From NCBI GenBank assembly GCA_032622095.1, contig CP136064.1:176778247-176842246 (forward strand): DNA of 64,000 nt, read 5' to 3'. Positions within the stretch are counted from its first letter, which is position 1, and every line of letters starts with the position of its first letter. The position numbers and the translations under genes were made by a program. The DNA is from Siphonodentalium dalli. Lineage: Eukaryota > Mollusca > Scaphopoda > Gadilida > Siphonodentaliidae. Positions 10,186-22,199 of the stretch are shown in pieces. The notes beneath the pieces were generated by a model that saw only the letters and a program-made list of their open reading frames with translations, had not been told where the DNA came from and made no database searches.

Positions 10186-10685
10186 TCTAATATATATTTT
10201 GGACATTTGTCTGTCTGTTTGTCTGTTAGCTATGGCCGGGAAAACTGCCTGACAGATTTGACGAAATTTGATACCTAGGGGAAATTATTTCCAGGGAGTA
10301 TTTTGGACGGGTCAAATGTTGATCCCGACCTGACTTTGACATTCAAAAAGATAAATTCAAGGTCAAATCTGGTAAAACGGAAGTATTTCAACGAAATTTG
10401 ATACCTACTGTTACTTTTGTCCCAGGAGTGTTTCGGGTGGGTCAAATCATGACCCTGACCTGATCTTGACATTCAAAATTGTCAATTCAAGGTAAAATCG
10501 GGTAAAGCCGGGCGGATTTCGACGGGTACTTTTGTCGTGACTTTTGTCCGGGGAGTGTTTTGGACGGGTCAAATCGTGACCCCGACATGACGTTCACCTT
10601 TAAAATAGTCAATTCAAGGTTAAATCGCGCAATTCTCCGAAAATCAGAGGGGAACATCCCGGACGAAGTCGGGTCCACCAGCTAC
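10186..10685 (+). mobile_element. Helitron-like non-autonomous element with internal repeats
   Basis: Starts TC immediately after the CTAG of the previous element, followed by an AT block and (CTGT)n. It ends with CCCGGACGAAGTCGGG (a hairpin with a GAA loop, 10658-10674), then CACCAGCTAC (CTAC at 10682-10685) and T. Internally about three diverged units of 120-140 bp share GGACGGGTCAAAT, a GACCCCGAC-like block and GTCAATTCAAGGT (about 10305, 10435 and 10560). No ORF with a domain. Confidence 0.7.
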
Positions 10686-10854
10686 TATTATAGATTTAGT
10701 TACAAACTAAATACCTGTATATTGTACAAAGAAATGTTTGACAAATATATCTGTATCAATATTAGCATGCGGGTCATTAAAATAGATACGACGAACAAAA
10801 ATTTGAAGGGTGCATGTATCAGGTAAATTTTTATATTTCAAATGATGACAGGAA
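10686..10854. other. short non-coding spacer
   Basis: Nothing recognisable between the Helitron-like pair and the next repeat. Confidence 0.4.
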
Positions 10855-12220
10855 TGCGGAAAGTTGAAGTACCTACGTAATACTGGCTATCCGCATGCAG
10901 AGATATACATGTATATAAAAACCAAAATAGAAGATGACTGCTGGCGACAATGTTTTCCAAAAAAAATTCAAGCATTCGATAGCTCCCATCTAGTTGTCAG
11001 CCCGAAGATCACTATGAAGTTTGATGACTATCAGATGAGGGATATGTCTGTACAGTTGCTAAACAATTCAGTCATGCAAAAGAGGACCAAAGAGTAAGAT
11101 ACCAAATTGCTGCCTGTGGTAATGTTTTTTAACGAAACTCGGGAAAATTAGATTACTCTCACGCTGGTTATCCAGAAGATAATTGTGGAATCTGGTGACG
11201 ATCGGACAAGGGGTGTCGTCTATAGGATCAACCAAATTATTTAGCCATAAAAATAGTAAAATTGAAGATCACCGCTGGCAGTGATGTCTTCACAAGGACA
11301 GTTTGAGAACAAAATATGGCTCACATCTAGCGGTGACCCAAAATATCCACATGAGAAAAAGTTCTCCAATAAAAGCTGGCTGCAGGGTGCGCCAATTGAT
11401 TCAAATTCGAAATTTAGCAGGGTGTACTGCTTGTGGCCATGTTTTCCCCGCAAATTTGATAGACTGATGGACAAAACCACTGAATCCGTTGAATCAATAT
11501 ACATGTATACATGGATTAATTTATATGCATTGTTATACACAGTACTGGTATATAAAGGTACTGAAAATAACTATATTACTAGTATACATAAAATAAACCA
11601 TATATCATGGCTATGGGTTCATGACAGCTGAGAACTTGGTGTGAATTAAAGAGTAGTGGTGTCTCAAGCATATCTAACCCTCCACGTTAGAAACATTCCA
11701 TTAAATGTCATAAGTATAATCTAGCTTGAGGACAGAAGTGATCCATAACCCCCCCCCCTTAATTCAACCAGGTCCTCGCGCGATGTATGGTCGATCACAT
11801 GATGATCTAGGGGGGATTAGAATTGTTGTATAAAAACAGCACTGCGTGTAAATATAAAATAAAATAGTGCTACATCTTATTACAGATTATTGCCATATTA
11901 ATCAGTGATTATACAGACAGTCTGACAAAATAAAGTTTCAGTGACACTCTATCCGAAGAGGGGAATAATTTCATCTGTTACAGTCAATGGAGCAATTATG
12001 AATCTGGAAAGGTGAAATTTCTAAGTAATACTAGATATCGACATAACGCGATAACATATAACGTAAATGCAAAATGGCCGCTGGCGACCATTTTTTCCTA
12101 TGAAATTAAAAAAATATTTGTTGGCTCTCATCTGATAGATCAATATCAAGATAAATATGAAGTTTGGTGATGATCGGATGAGTGAAGTGGACTGTGGTCT
12201 GTGCTAAACGGTTTGGTAAT
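10855..12220. repeat. three diverged copies of a several-hundred-bp dispersed repeat
   Basis: Units contain a GAAATTT/GAAGT block with CTA(C/A)GTAATACT(G/A)G, then a CGCTGGCGAC(A/C)A block with TTTTTTCC or TTTTCC, then TATGAAGTTTG(A/G)TGA ending near a GCTAAAC block. They begin near 10865, 11240 (partial) and 12010. No intact ORF spans a unit. Confidence 0.5.
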
Positions 12221-12221
12221 G

Positions 12222-12531
12222 CTTAAAAAGATTCTTACCTTAATATTTGTATGTTCACTTTATAAACTTCACTGAGTCATCTTTGTCATGTATTGAGTTT
12301 GATATCTTTTGTTAACAGTTTATAAATTATGTATGTCTCATGTTTGTTATTTTAATTTATGTGTTTATTATCATTAAATAAAGTTGCATTCCTTAAAAAG
12401 ATTCTTACCTCAATGTTTTTATGTTCACTTTATAAACTCCACTGAGTCATCTTTGTCATGTATTGAATTTGATATCTTTTGTTAACAGGTTATAAATTAT
12501 GTATGTCTCGTGTTCGTTATTATATTATATA
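12222..12531. repeat. tandem duplication, period 170 bp
   Basis: CTTAAAAAGATTCTTACCT starts at 12222 and again at 12392. The following about 140 bases match closely with scattered substitutions (for example TATTGAGTTTG versus TATTGAATTTG). It is non-coding. Confidence 0.85.
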
Positions 12532-14605
12532 CACTTTATAGTGTGTTTTCAGAACGAATTTTTTTTTTAATAAAATCAACAAATTTGTAAATTTAAAAAC
12601 AATTCAAACGTTGTTGTATTCCATGTCCCAGCCCGGACATATACACCAAATTTCAATAATATTCATTGAGAAACAACGGACAAAACGCTATATAACACCC
12701 GTATACATATTTTATTCCGAGCCAGACTCATCCTCGGGTACATGTTATAGTAGGTACCGAATTGACACACGTCGACTGGGGCGAGTTGGCCCTGGGGCGA
12801 TTAGGCCGATTCCGGCACATTCTATAATTTACCGTATGTATCCGTTTACGCGTAGTTTACTTTAGAAAGTTCCGCAATTAATACCGTAAATAGAGCGACC
12901 ATATTTGACAGAGAATGCCTCTGTTATTGATTATCAAGTTGCTATACATTAAAAACGACAAATTCACATGCTCGTTCAAGCGCAGTAGTCTATTTTCCCC
13001 ATGTTAAAGGACATCCACAAATACTAAATAACGCTAATCTACTGCCGAATGTTTTACACGACAACTGTTAACATATTTGGGCTGAATTCATCTGACGCGG
13101 TATTATTCCTCAAAATAAACAACAAAACCATCGTTACTTGGAAATGTAGTTTGGGCTAACATTTACATAAATCCTCCACATCATTTATTCGACAGACACG
13201 TCAGATGAAAAACAGACATGAAGTAACCGGCCAAATTGGCCGAAATAACTACAGATGGCAAGGATTCCATTTCTTTGATTCCAGGTTATTTCAATCTCCT
13301 ATAAGGGACAGACAAATTTTAATATAAATTTTCGTAACTTTCAATTTCGCACCACCAATGTATAACAGCATTAGCTTTCTGTGGGGTTGCCACCGACACC
13401 ACGTTCACACAAATAAAATAACAAAAGCTCTCTCAGGGTAAATTCGCATTAGACACCAGATATTACATAAATAAAATAACACAAACTATTTTCATGTAAA
13501 ACGTATGTAGATGAAGCGTTGAGTGGTCAATCTCAATGCCTTGTTAAATGCTTTATGGGGGGGGGGACTACACATTAGATTTAACGATCACCTCAAATGG
13601 GTTCCAGCAACTGTTGGGGGGTTTCATTTAATTACTTGATAGTTTCATGTTGATCTGAATCGCCCTATACTGGTACTAATTGAAATATTTGGAAAAAAAC
13701 TAACATATAACTATGGTTTTGTTTTCATACAAGCTCAACTCAATTTCATTATTTTAAAATTCATATAAAATGTCAGAGATCCTTCAGGAATGTGTCTTTG
13801 CTATTGGATGGCAGCGACAGGATAAAATAAAACAAAAGATATTTTGATAATACACATGTATTTTAGATTGAACTTAACAAAGACCCCAGTTCACATGACA
13901 ACTCCTGTGGTTCATTAACTCTGGTGCGAGCATAACAGAGATATACTACAGGTACAGAGGGAGACACAATCGCAACTGTTATTTAATTCTATATAAACTG
14001 CGATGGGACGTTCAAAACATTTGTTTCCAGCTAATTGTGGTAGCTGCCTTAATGAATTGAAATTATCTATCTCAACTTACCTGTAAATATTGACAGTTAC
14101 AGTTACGTGCAGGCCATTAAGGGCCATGTTACTGTGTGCCATCTCTTGCCATGCTTGCCATGTATACAGAGATCCTATTCCATAATGATGTTGTTCAATC
14201 GAAACTCGACCTTAAGTTTGTTCCACCTGGTTCGGGTTTTCCCATCGGAAATTATAGCAGTGAAACCTTTATATTCTTTCGCTTACCTTTGCCAGTGAGC
14301 TTATCACGCTATACAATGCGTCCACAGACTTGGCTTGTAGTCTGGGTAATATATAAACTGTAGATACATTGTTACTGTATCTCTCATATACCATTAAAAA
14401 ACACTGTATTTTTAGAATGACTATCAGTGTGTTTTATTTGTGGAGGTGTGGCTTGTATATTCATATACTGATTACTGAAACATATACTAACTTTACCATA
14501 GTAAAACTAGAGGCTTAATTGACCACTCCACTCATGATGTAGTATGTGCGGTCCCGTTAGGTATCACGCCTCTCTAGTCCTCGATAGATATATATTCAGC
14601 CTACC
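12532..14605. other. no recognisable gene
   Basis: Only short ORFs without domains. A run of 10 G at about 13558. AAATAAAATAACA-containing phrases recur near 13410 and 13470, a minor local duplication. Confidence 0.5.
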
Positions 14606-15785
14606 CAGGGATGTGGCTAGAGGGTCTCCGCTGGGGGGGGGGGGTGTCCACCTTGGGAATTTCCAACTGCACCCCCCCCCCTTGAGTCAGAATCATACCA
14701 ACACAACTTTTTGCATAATTCCATTTACACCCCCCCCCCCCTTGAGTCGGAATCGTACCAACACAACTTTTTGCATAATTCCATTTGCACCCCCCCCCCC
14801 TTGTACCTCATGCTCAGGCCTAATTTCCTATATATTCATAAGCCATGCTTCTATTTCCCCAGTATGAGAACATTAAAATATTTTAACCTGAAAATTGTCC
14901 CAAAAAAACAACTAGTGATCTAATTCCAGACAAATGCACACAGCTACCGACAACAGACCAGGAAACACCGGGCCGACCATGGTTGTTCGGCCCGGTGTGA
15001 GATAATTTTGAAAACTATACAAGAAAATCGCAAATCCTAGCATCTAGACTGGCCTCAACTGAAGCTTTCCTAGTGTTGGAAATTTCAAACCTCATACTCC
15101 CCCTCAGGTTGGAAAATTCTTCAACTGATGACCATTTATGTCTACAAGTTTTACCAAATGTAGTAAAATATTGTTTTGCTAAACTAATTAGCAGTTTTGT
15201 ATTGGCCATGTGGATGGGGCAATGACACACCCGGCCGACCATGGTTCGGCCCGGTGTGCGAAAATTTTGAAATCTGAACAAGAAAATCGCAAAATCCTAA
15301 CATCTAGACTAGCCTCAAGCCTTCCTACTGTTGGAAATTTCAAACCCTACACCCCCACTTAGGTTGGAAATTTTCCAACTGATGACAATTCCAATGACAA
15401 TGTTGACCAATTGTATGACAATATTGTTTTCTTAAATTAACTAGAAGTTTTTGACTGGCCACGGGGGAGAGACCAGGACACAAGCTTTCCAAGTGTTGGA
15501 AATTTCCAACCTGTCACCCCCCTAAGGTTGGAAAATTTCCAACTGATGACCATTTCTGTAAAAAAAAATTGACCAAAAATAGGAACATATGCAAATATTG
15601 GTCGAAAAACAATAAATTCCCCCAATAAATTGTATTATAATCAAACTACAAGAACATTTTCAACCTATTGTTGGTGTGAAATTTCGTTGTGTCAGGTATG
15701 AAATTTCCAACTATTGAAAATATAGCTCTCTGCTGGGGGGGGGGGGGGGTGAGACACCCCCACACCCCCTCTAGCCACATCCCTG
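14606..15785. mobile_element. hAT-like non-autonomous element, 19-bp TIR and 8-bp target duplication
   Basis: CAGGGATGTGGCTAGAGGG at 14606-14624 recurs as its exact reverse complement at 15767-15785. The element is flanked by the 8-bp direct repeat AGCCTACC (14598-14605 and 15786-15793). An 8-bp duplication and a CAGGG-type terminus are characteristic of the hAT superfamily. Inside are two roughly 65-bp tandem units containing TTGAGTC(A/G)GAATC and a run of C, then about 240-bp units containing GGCCGACCATGG and GGTTGGAAA paired with TTTCCAAC. There is no transposase ORF. Confidence 0.9.
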
Positions 15786-16966
15786 AGCCTACCGTACTCC
15801 ACATGTTAACTGCTCACTTTATACTGTCATCGTCGCATTACGTGTACGACATAGCAAATGGATTATAAAAGTGTCGCTTCATTCGCTTACTTATATTAGT
15901 GAGATTTCAGACCAGTGTGCTATGACGATATATATTTACAGCTGTCTTAAAGGCTATAAAAACATAGCTGAACAGAAGTTAGAACAAACGGGTAGTCATA
16001 CTATCACCTGGGTTGAAATACTGTAATATTCCGATCAGTCAGTTGGTAAATGATTACAATTTTCCGATTACATGAGTGGATGGTGTTCGAAAATAATTGA
16101 GACCAGACTATCACACACACTGAGGCTGAAAAGTATTTTGCAAAGTTATACTATCTCGAACATATTTTATATCTTGGCTGGGGCTGAAACGTATCCAGTA
16201 CATAGTTTATATTCTCACTGGGGCTGGAAAGCATTCAGACCAGACAATTTTATGTATGCATATTTATAATCGAATTTAGTTTATATTGTCGCTGGTGCTG
16301 AAAAGCATTAAGACTAGACAATTTTATGTCTGCAGAATTATACTAGTACATAGTTCATATTACTGGGGCTGGAAATTATTCAGACCAGACAATTGTATGT
16401 ATTAAGAACTACAACAGAACATAGTTTATCATATCACGGGTGCCGAATTATAATCTGACCTGACAATTTTAAATTTACTAATTTAATCCTCACAAATTTC
16501 ATACCAGAACATAGTTAACATATTCAGACCTGTCGGTTTGGTAAATAATTAGATTTGTCCTATTGATTAAAATAGTAGCTAACCAGTTTTCAGACCAGAC
16601 CACTCATATTCACTGGGGCTGACCAGTATTTAGCTCTGACAAGTTATTATGCAATTTCAATATGATTAAGTTAATATCAATTAGCAATGTCATTTACAGT
16701 ATTACTGGTTACAGTATTACTTGTTTACACTCTGAATCTACTGTTCTGTCAATTCGCAGAACCCACTGTAAAATTACACTTTTGATCAATCATTCAACAA
16801 CTTGCTCCTTAAGTTGATATGTCTTTTGCTGCTAGCATAGCCAGGGTGTGTATATCAATATCATGCTTTGGATATCCCCTTCAATGGGCACTCGTCGGCT
16901 TCGGTGGGGCAAAGGCATCTTATTACTGTAGCAGATGAATACTGCCAGTATCCCTGTTGCCTTTTT
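15786..16966. other. non-coding, includes degenerate tandem repeat
   Basis: From about 16010 to 16650, phrases such as CATAGTTTATAT, CACTGGGGCTG, CAGACCAGACAATTTTATGT and AGTATT recur six or more times at irregular 65-110 bp spacing, indicating an old tandem repeat. I see nothing in the remainder. Confidence 0.5.
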
Positions 16967-17151
16967 GGCGGTTATTGGCCTCCACCATCTTGACAATATA
17001 TTTTGTTTAAGTTATTATTGGTTGTTTATGTTTATAATAATAAACAGCCCAATTGAATCTGAACTACAGTGTTTGTTGTCAATGAACAAGCTCATCCTCC
17101 GAGTTCCCCTCTTGTCCCTATACATAGGCTGTAGATTCCGAAGAACATAAA
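16967..17151 (+). repeat. second split-direct-repeat pair, copy 1
   Basis: These 185 bases match 17547-17731 with about six substitutions. The start, GGCGGTTATTG, is the same 11 bases that begin the direct repeat of the Ngaro-like element at 6797 and 7415, and the copy ends in CATAAA where that one ends in GATAAA. Confidence 0.75.
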
Positions 17152-17546
17152 ACCTTGATTATGAAATAATCAATTTTATTTTCTAGGGAGCGTACTAAAT
17201 TAAATAGGTCCGGGACTCCGGTACCCCTTTAACAACAGGATGTACATTTTATATACGGTCATGCGCAGTCTCTTTGTCCGCCATCTATCGGGAATAGAAT
17301 CAATATTTATTTTGTCCAAACATAATTCCCGTAATTCCTTTTATATCAGAATTCATTTTCCCACCCTCCCACCCCAATATTATGTTAGCAGCTTGAGATT
17401 TATGTTTCATCTATCACTTATCAGTCTCTTGAAATTCCAAAACTTTTATTATGGCTACATATATGTTACCACTATTACTAAGGCAATAGCTAGTTTATGA
17501 TGCTAGGTATGTTTATGGAACAATGTTATATATCAACAGGTGGGAA
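17152..17546 (+). repeat. segment between the second repeat pair
   Basis: These 395 bases separate the two 185-bp copies. They begin with a small perfect hairpin (TTGATTA, loop, TAATCAA, about 17155-17173) at the same relative place as the larger junction hairpin of the Ngaro-like element. No coding sequence with a domain. Confidence 0.5.
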
Positions 17547-17731
17547 GGCGGTTATTGGCCTCCATCTTCTTGACAATATATTTTGTTTAAGTTATTATTG
17601 GTTGTTTATGTTTATAATAATAAACAGCCCAATTGAATCTGAGCTACAGTGTTTGTTGTCAATGAACAAGCTCATCCTCCGAGTTCCCATCTTGTCCATA
17701 TACATAGGCTGTAGATTCCGAAGAACATAAA
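17547..17731 (+). repeat. second split-direct-repeat pair, copy 2
   Basis: Partner of 16967-17151, same length. Similarity ends exactly after CATAAA. The pair is either the 3' remnant of another Ngaro-like element or a small terminal-repeat element. No LTR-type TG...CA ends are present, which favours the former. Confidence 0.75.
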
Positions 17732-18978
17732 TACAGTAACTTAAATGAGTATATGGGACTAGTATGCATATAATATAACATTTACTTGATACATTTGCTT
17801 GAAACTGGACAACGACAATTTGTATTTTCGGATTCCGATCAATCTGCCATCCGCAACATTATACTTTCAAATAACAGACTATCAAATAATCGAAATCTGG
17901 TTACTTTATTCTACAACTCAGAGACTATAGAAACCAACAACAATATTTGAGTACAGTATCCCTTTAATTAACAAAAAATAATGCTAACCACTGTCCACTC
18001 TAGTATAAAATTTTCCAGTCCAAAGTCAAATTTTCTATGTGATTTCAGAACAATTCCCGCACTAAAACATAATGACAGAATGGAAAATCAGAGCGGTAGT
18101 TTTGTTGACGATTTTTCGCAAGCTATTCGTCAAAATTGCAACAAATTAGAACTCTTGCGTTTGACTTGCCGTGCGAGTTGTGATAATGTCGTACACGTGC
18201 GTTTAGACTTTTGTGTTGACAAAATAATCGGAGAACCGAATCACACCGTTTCGAAATATAGATCGTAGGTTTTAGTGGGACTTTTCAAACTTAAGATTCA
18301 AATTTTTTACAAATTGTGTGTGCTTAACAAGGGTAGCATGTTGCTCTGTTCGTTTAGTATGTATCTTAATATCGCGGAAGTCCACCAAATGTGGGTGAAA
18401 TGTCGCCGGTAGCAGCGGTCTTACCGAGTCATCAATGGAGGTAAACCCTGCATGGAGTTTGGCATTATTGGTCGTCTTCCATTGTATTAAATGTATAGGT
18501 GATGTATACAGCCAATGCCTCTTCTGACCGGTTCTGGTCCATAAACAAGTTTCAAAACGTAGTAACGAGACACTATATATTGGTCGAATTATGGGCCCTG
18601 GTCTGCACCAGGTTACATACAAACCATGGTGTTGACAAGATACAGACCATGTACAAGTATTAGCCGGGATTGTTGATACATATTATCGTCTTTTAAAAAC
18701 TTAGGTTAACGGAAACCAAGGTTTGCCATATCATTGTCATTCAAACCTGCGTCAGGTCTGGGGAAATGGGGGGGGGGGGGGGTGCACGAAAACATCTGAC
18801 AAATTTATAATGAATCTTGCGGACGAAACGGTTGAATAAGAAATTTCGATAACTGGACAATAATCAGGTGTTCCAACAATGTTCTTGAAATAATACTAAA
18901 ATGTTCAGACTTTGGACCATGGAAAATATATACAGAATAAATTGTATCTTTCCACTACCAGCTCAGTATTTCCCTTAA
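17732..18978. other. no recognisable gene
   Basis: Short ORFs only. GTACAGTATCCCTTTAA at about 17953-17969 resembles the right end of the TTAA-type elements (GTACAGT, CCC, TTTAA), but I could not find its left end. A run of 14 G is at 18768-18781. Confidence 0.45.
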
Positions 18979-19248
18979 ATGGGTACTGTACACTAAATCC
19001 GGCCATTTATGGGACCATCTCCTTTTATACATAGCAGAGTTTGTGCAACAAATGAATGAATTTCAGCCATGGATTAGTACAAAATACACTCATTTTACAT
19101 CGTCCGTATATATATATCGCATGAGTATATTTTGCATTAAGCCATGGCCATGGCTCAAATTCATTGATTTGTTGTATAAATTATATTCTGTTGAGTATAT
19201 AAAAGAAGATGGTCCCATAGATTGTCGAATTTAGTGTACAGTCCCCCT
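18979..19248. mobile_element. TTAA-flanked MITE, 270 bp
   Basis: Flanked by TTAA at 18975-18978 and 19249-19252. Left end (A)TGGGTACTGTACACTAAAT and the reverse complement of the right end (AGGGGGACTGTACACTAAAT) agree at nearly all of the first 20 bases. Internal sequences TGGGACCATCT and AGATGGTCCCA are also inverted, so most of the element can fold back. TTAA duplications are typical of piggyBac and Kolobok-type elements. Non-coding. Confidence 0.8.
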
Positions 19249-19252
19249 TTAA

Positions 19253-22195
19253 TTTACGTCGTCACCGCAATATTGGCATGACAAAAGTGCCCCATGTGCC
19301 CCAGGTTAAACTTTATTAGCAAAACATATCTTATTTCTTGATGTAGTCAGTTAGGTCAAAGACATACTCGCAAACATAAGCTTCCAACGATACCTCATTA
19401 AGTTGAATATTGGAATATTGGAAATATGGCTTTGCGAATAAAGTAACAGTCAGGAATAGTGAATCGTATATAACCGTGAATCATAATTATAGTCACGAAT
19501 CGTCTAAATTGGATAGATCATCTCACTCGTGCCTTCAGCATTTATAAGGGTGATGTTAGTCTTGATTTGGAGATAATAACGCGTGTTAGCTAGCGAATAG
19601 AGTTAATATCTTCCAATCAAGAATAATGCCACCCTTCTTAATTCTGAAGACACTCGTTGTGACGATCTATCCAATACTGAGAATATGGTAATTTAAAAGT
19701 GAGCATACCATCACCGATTAGGCCAGACGTGACTCAGTCCATGTGTACAATGAACTATTATTTTGTTAAATTCGATTTAATGTTACATCATTATCGAGCA
19801 AAGCCATGGGGATCGATTGTTTAAGAGAACAAAACAATTACACTGAGCGTCTCTAAGGGTAGATACACACATGCATGTAATCTCTGTAAATATCGTGTAT
19901 TTGGCGTTTTACATGGATCATACAGACCATGTAATATGTGTCTGCTGATAACCCAATCATTGCGGCTATGTTTGACCACAGTGAGTAACGCTCTGAACGT
20001 GTAGAGTGTCGTTGACTGGACGAAGTCGTCAGGCCGCTTAAAATAATTGTTCGCGCGATAACCCAAATGTTGGACGTTCTGTTTAAACCATTGCCAGTCT
20101 TCTCTTGGTTGTATACCAGTGATGGTCCCAGGATTTCCACAATGCAGGGGCTATATTATACCGGAAGCTACTGGACTGACCATTACATATTTCATCGACC
20201 GGAGGGGGGGGTGGCATGCAGCAACATGAGGCCTACCCCCCTGAAGCAACGAAGCCACTCCTGATTTGTAAATATTGTAGTTGACAGTCATATCTGCCGT
20301 GTCTGTTTGCTACGAGTGATTAATCTCATATGCAGCAATGGATGCTATTCATATAATTATGAACATATTATTACAGCTTTAAATTTGAAGGTATACAGAA
20401 GGTGGTGTTGCTGCATGTGTGTCTTCATTCGGGAAAAGGGCTGTCCAGCTACGAGTCCACAACTACGTCACCTTTCCTCTCTTGTGTTATATACACACAA
20501 TTTACAACTATGGAATATTTAAGTAAAACATTATGTTGTACATTCTTGCCCAGATAATCCCGGCCGATACATTCAACTAAATCCCTTAGTTATTCGAAAC
20601 TTTCGAGAACCAGCCCCCTCCCCCAATCATGGATTATAGTCCAAAATGTGATAATTCAAGCCTGTACAGGCTAAAATGGTGACAGTTAGGAACTTGTTCA
20701 TCCTTTGGCCTGAGAAACATATACTGCTCTGTAAATTCTGGGTTAAAATGGGGGGGGGGGGGGTGACTCTTTTTTCTTTCAACGTTGTACCTGCATTAAT
20801 GTTTTTGGCGCTGTAATGGATATATGCAAAAAAATCCCAATTGAAAGTTATCACATGAGCTCGCCCTCAAATTATCCGAGCAATCTCAACAAACTGGTAT
20901 TGTCTGTCTTAATGTTCCAATGCCTGTATTCAAGGCATGAGAGCACCATATCGGATTGTTAAAATTTGAACTGAGGCCATGCATAGTCGAGGAACAAATA
21001 TCCTTATCCTGACTCGATTCGGCGTTGTCCGATTAGGCTAAATAACTTTATAACATGGAATTCACCATGTATGAGTTAGTTGATTGCCATGTGTATTAAT
21101 ATAGCACTTCCAAAATGTGGAGCCAGAAAGCCGTTCGGGTTCTGCTGGACGAGATCAAACTGGGAGCCAGTGTGTGGGGCATTAAACACTCATGTATCAC
21201 AATCGTCCTAAAATAGCTTCAAAAGTCTACACATTTATTTTTATTTTGGATGACCCTGTTTCCAAGAAATGACGAGAAACAAATCAAGTATAAAATAGAC
21301 AGACTCAAATCCACTTTTCGAAATGAACTAAAACTCGTGAAAAACAGCAACATATATCAGACAGGATTTATTCATTTCGGCACCCATGAAAAAAGACATG
21401 TTTATGACTGGCCTGAAATCTCTTGATAACAGTTAGTTTGGTTTTGGCTTATAACTACTCACCGGTCTCGCCTGTTGAAATGGAACGATCGCGCGCAGGC
21501 GATTAATGCTATCAATGATTGGTATGACCATGTAAAATACATGTATTTTACATACAGACATTACATGCATGTGTGTATCCACCCTAACGACAGAACCGAT
21601 TCATCTTTGTCGTGGGAATATCAGGCCTTGAATAGTACACATGTCCGGTTGAATGTGTCGTTGAACCTAAAATTAATTGGCACTGTGATTCCAAGTGCCC
21701 ATAACAACCGCTCAAGCTGCAAAACAGAGTTCAGTCCCCTGGCTACGCGATGTCTGAACGCTGCCGTCATGTGTATTTTCTTAATTAAATCTAACATTTT
21801 TTATTGAAGTGTTTTGTCAGTTACAATTAATTCTGGCTTGATCGAGACAATTTTCAAATGAATTTGGACTGTTCAGTATCTCAGAATAATGCAGAATGAA
21901 TTGTAACCTACACAAAACTCAAATAAATAAATGACTAGGAACCGAAACTGTCATTAGCTCCAAGATATAAGAAAATATCACAGAAATATTACGAAAATAG
22001 TTTTCTCAGTTTTAGATTCGCGCAGCTAGGTGCGCGCATTTAAAGCGCGCGAATTCAAAACTGGTCGAAAAATAGTACTGCGCAAAATTAAATACGAGTA
22101 AGGTACCTGTTATAATTCACAGTATTTCGTGATAAAATATGTGTACATATCTCAACCAGCTGGAATTTCGGGTTTTAAAAAGATATAAAAGTATG
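19253..22195. other. no recognisable gene, fragments of dispersed repeats
   Basis: The segment at about 19850-19990 (containing GATACACACATGCATGTAAT) matches 21480-21580 in the opposite orientation, so a repeat family is present in inverted copies 1.6 kb apart. A run of 13 G is at about 20751-20763. Small ORFs here have no domain. Confidence 0.45.
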
Positions 22196-22199
22196 TTAA

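Noticed and set aside
16967-17731. LTR retrotransposon or solo LTR pair
   Set aside because: The repeats lack TG...CA ends, no primer-binding site or polypurine tract is seen, and the first 11 bases match the Ngaro direct repeat instead.
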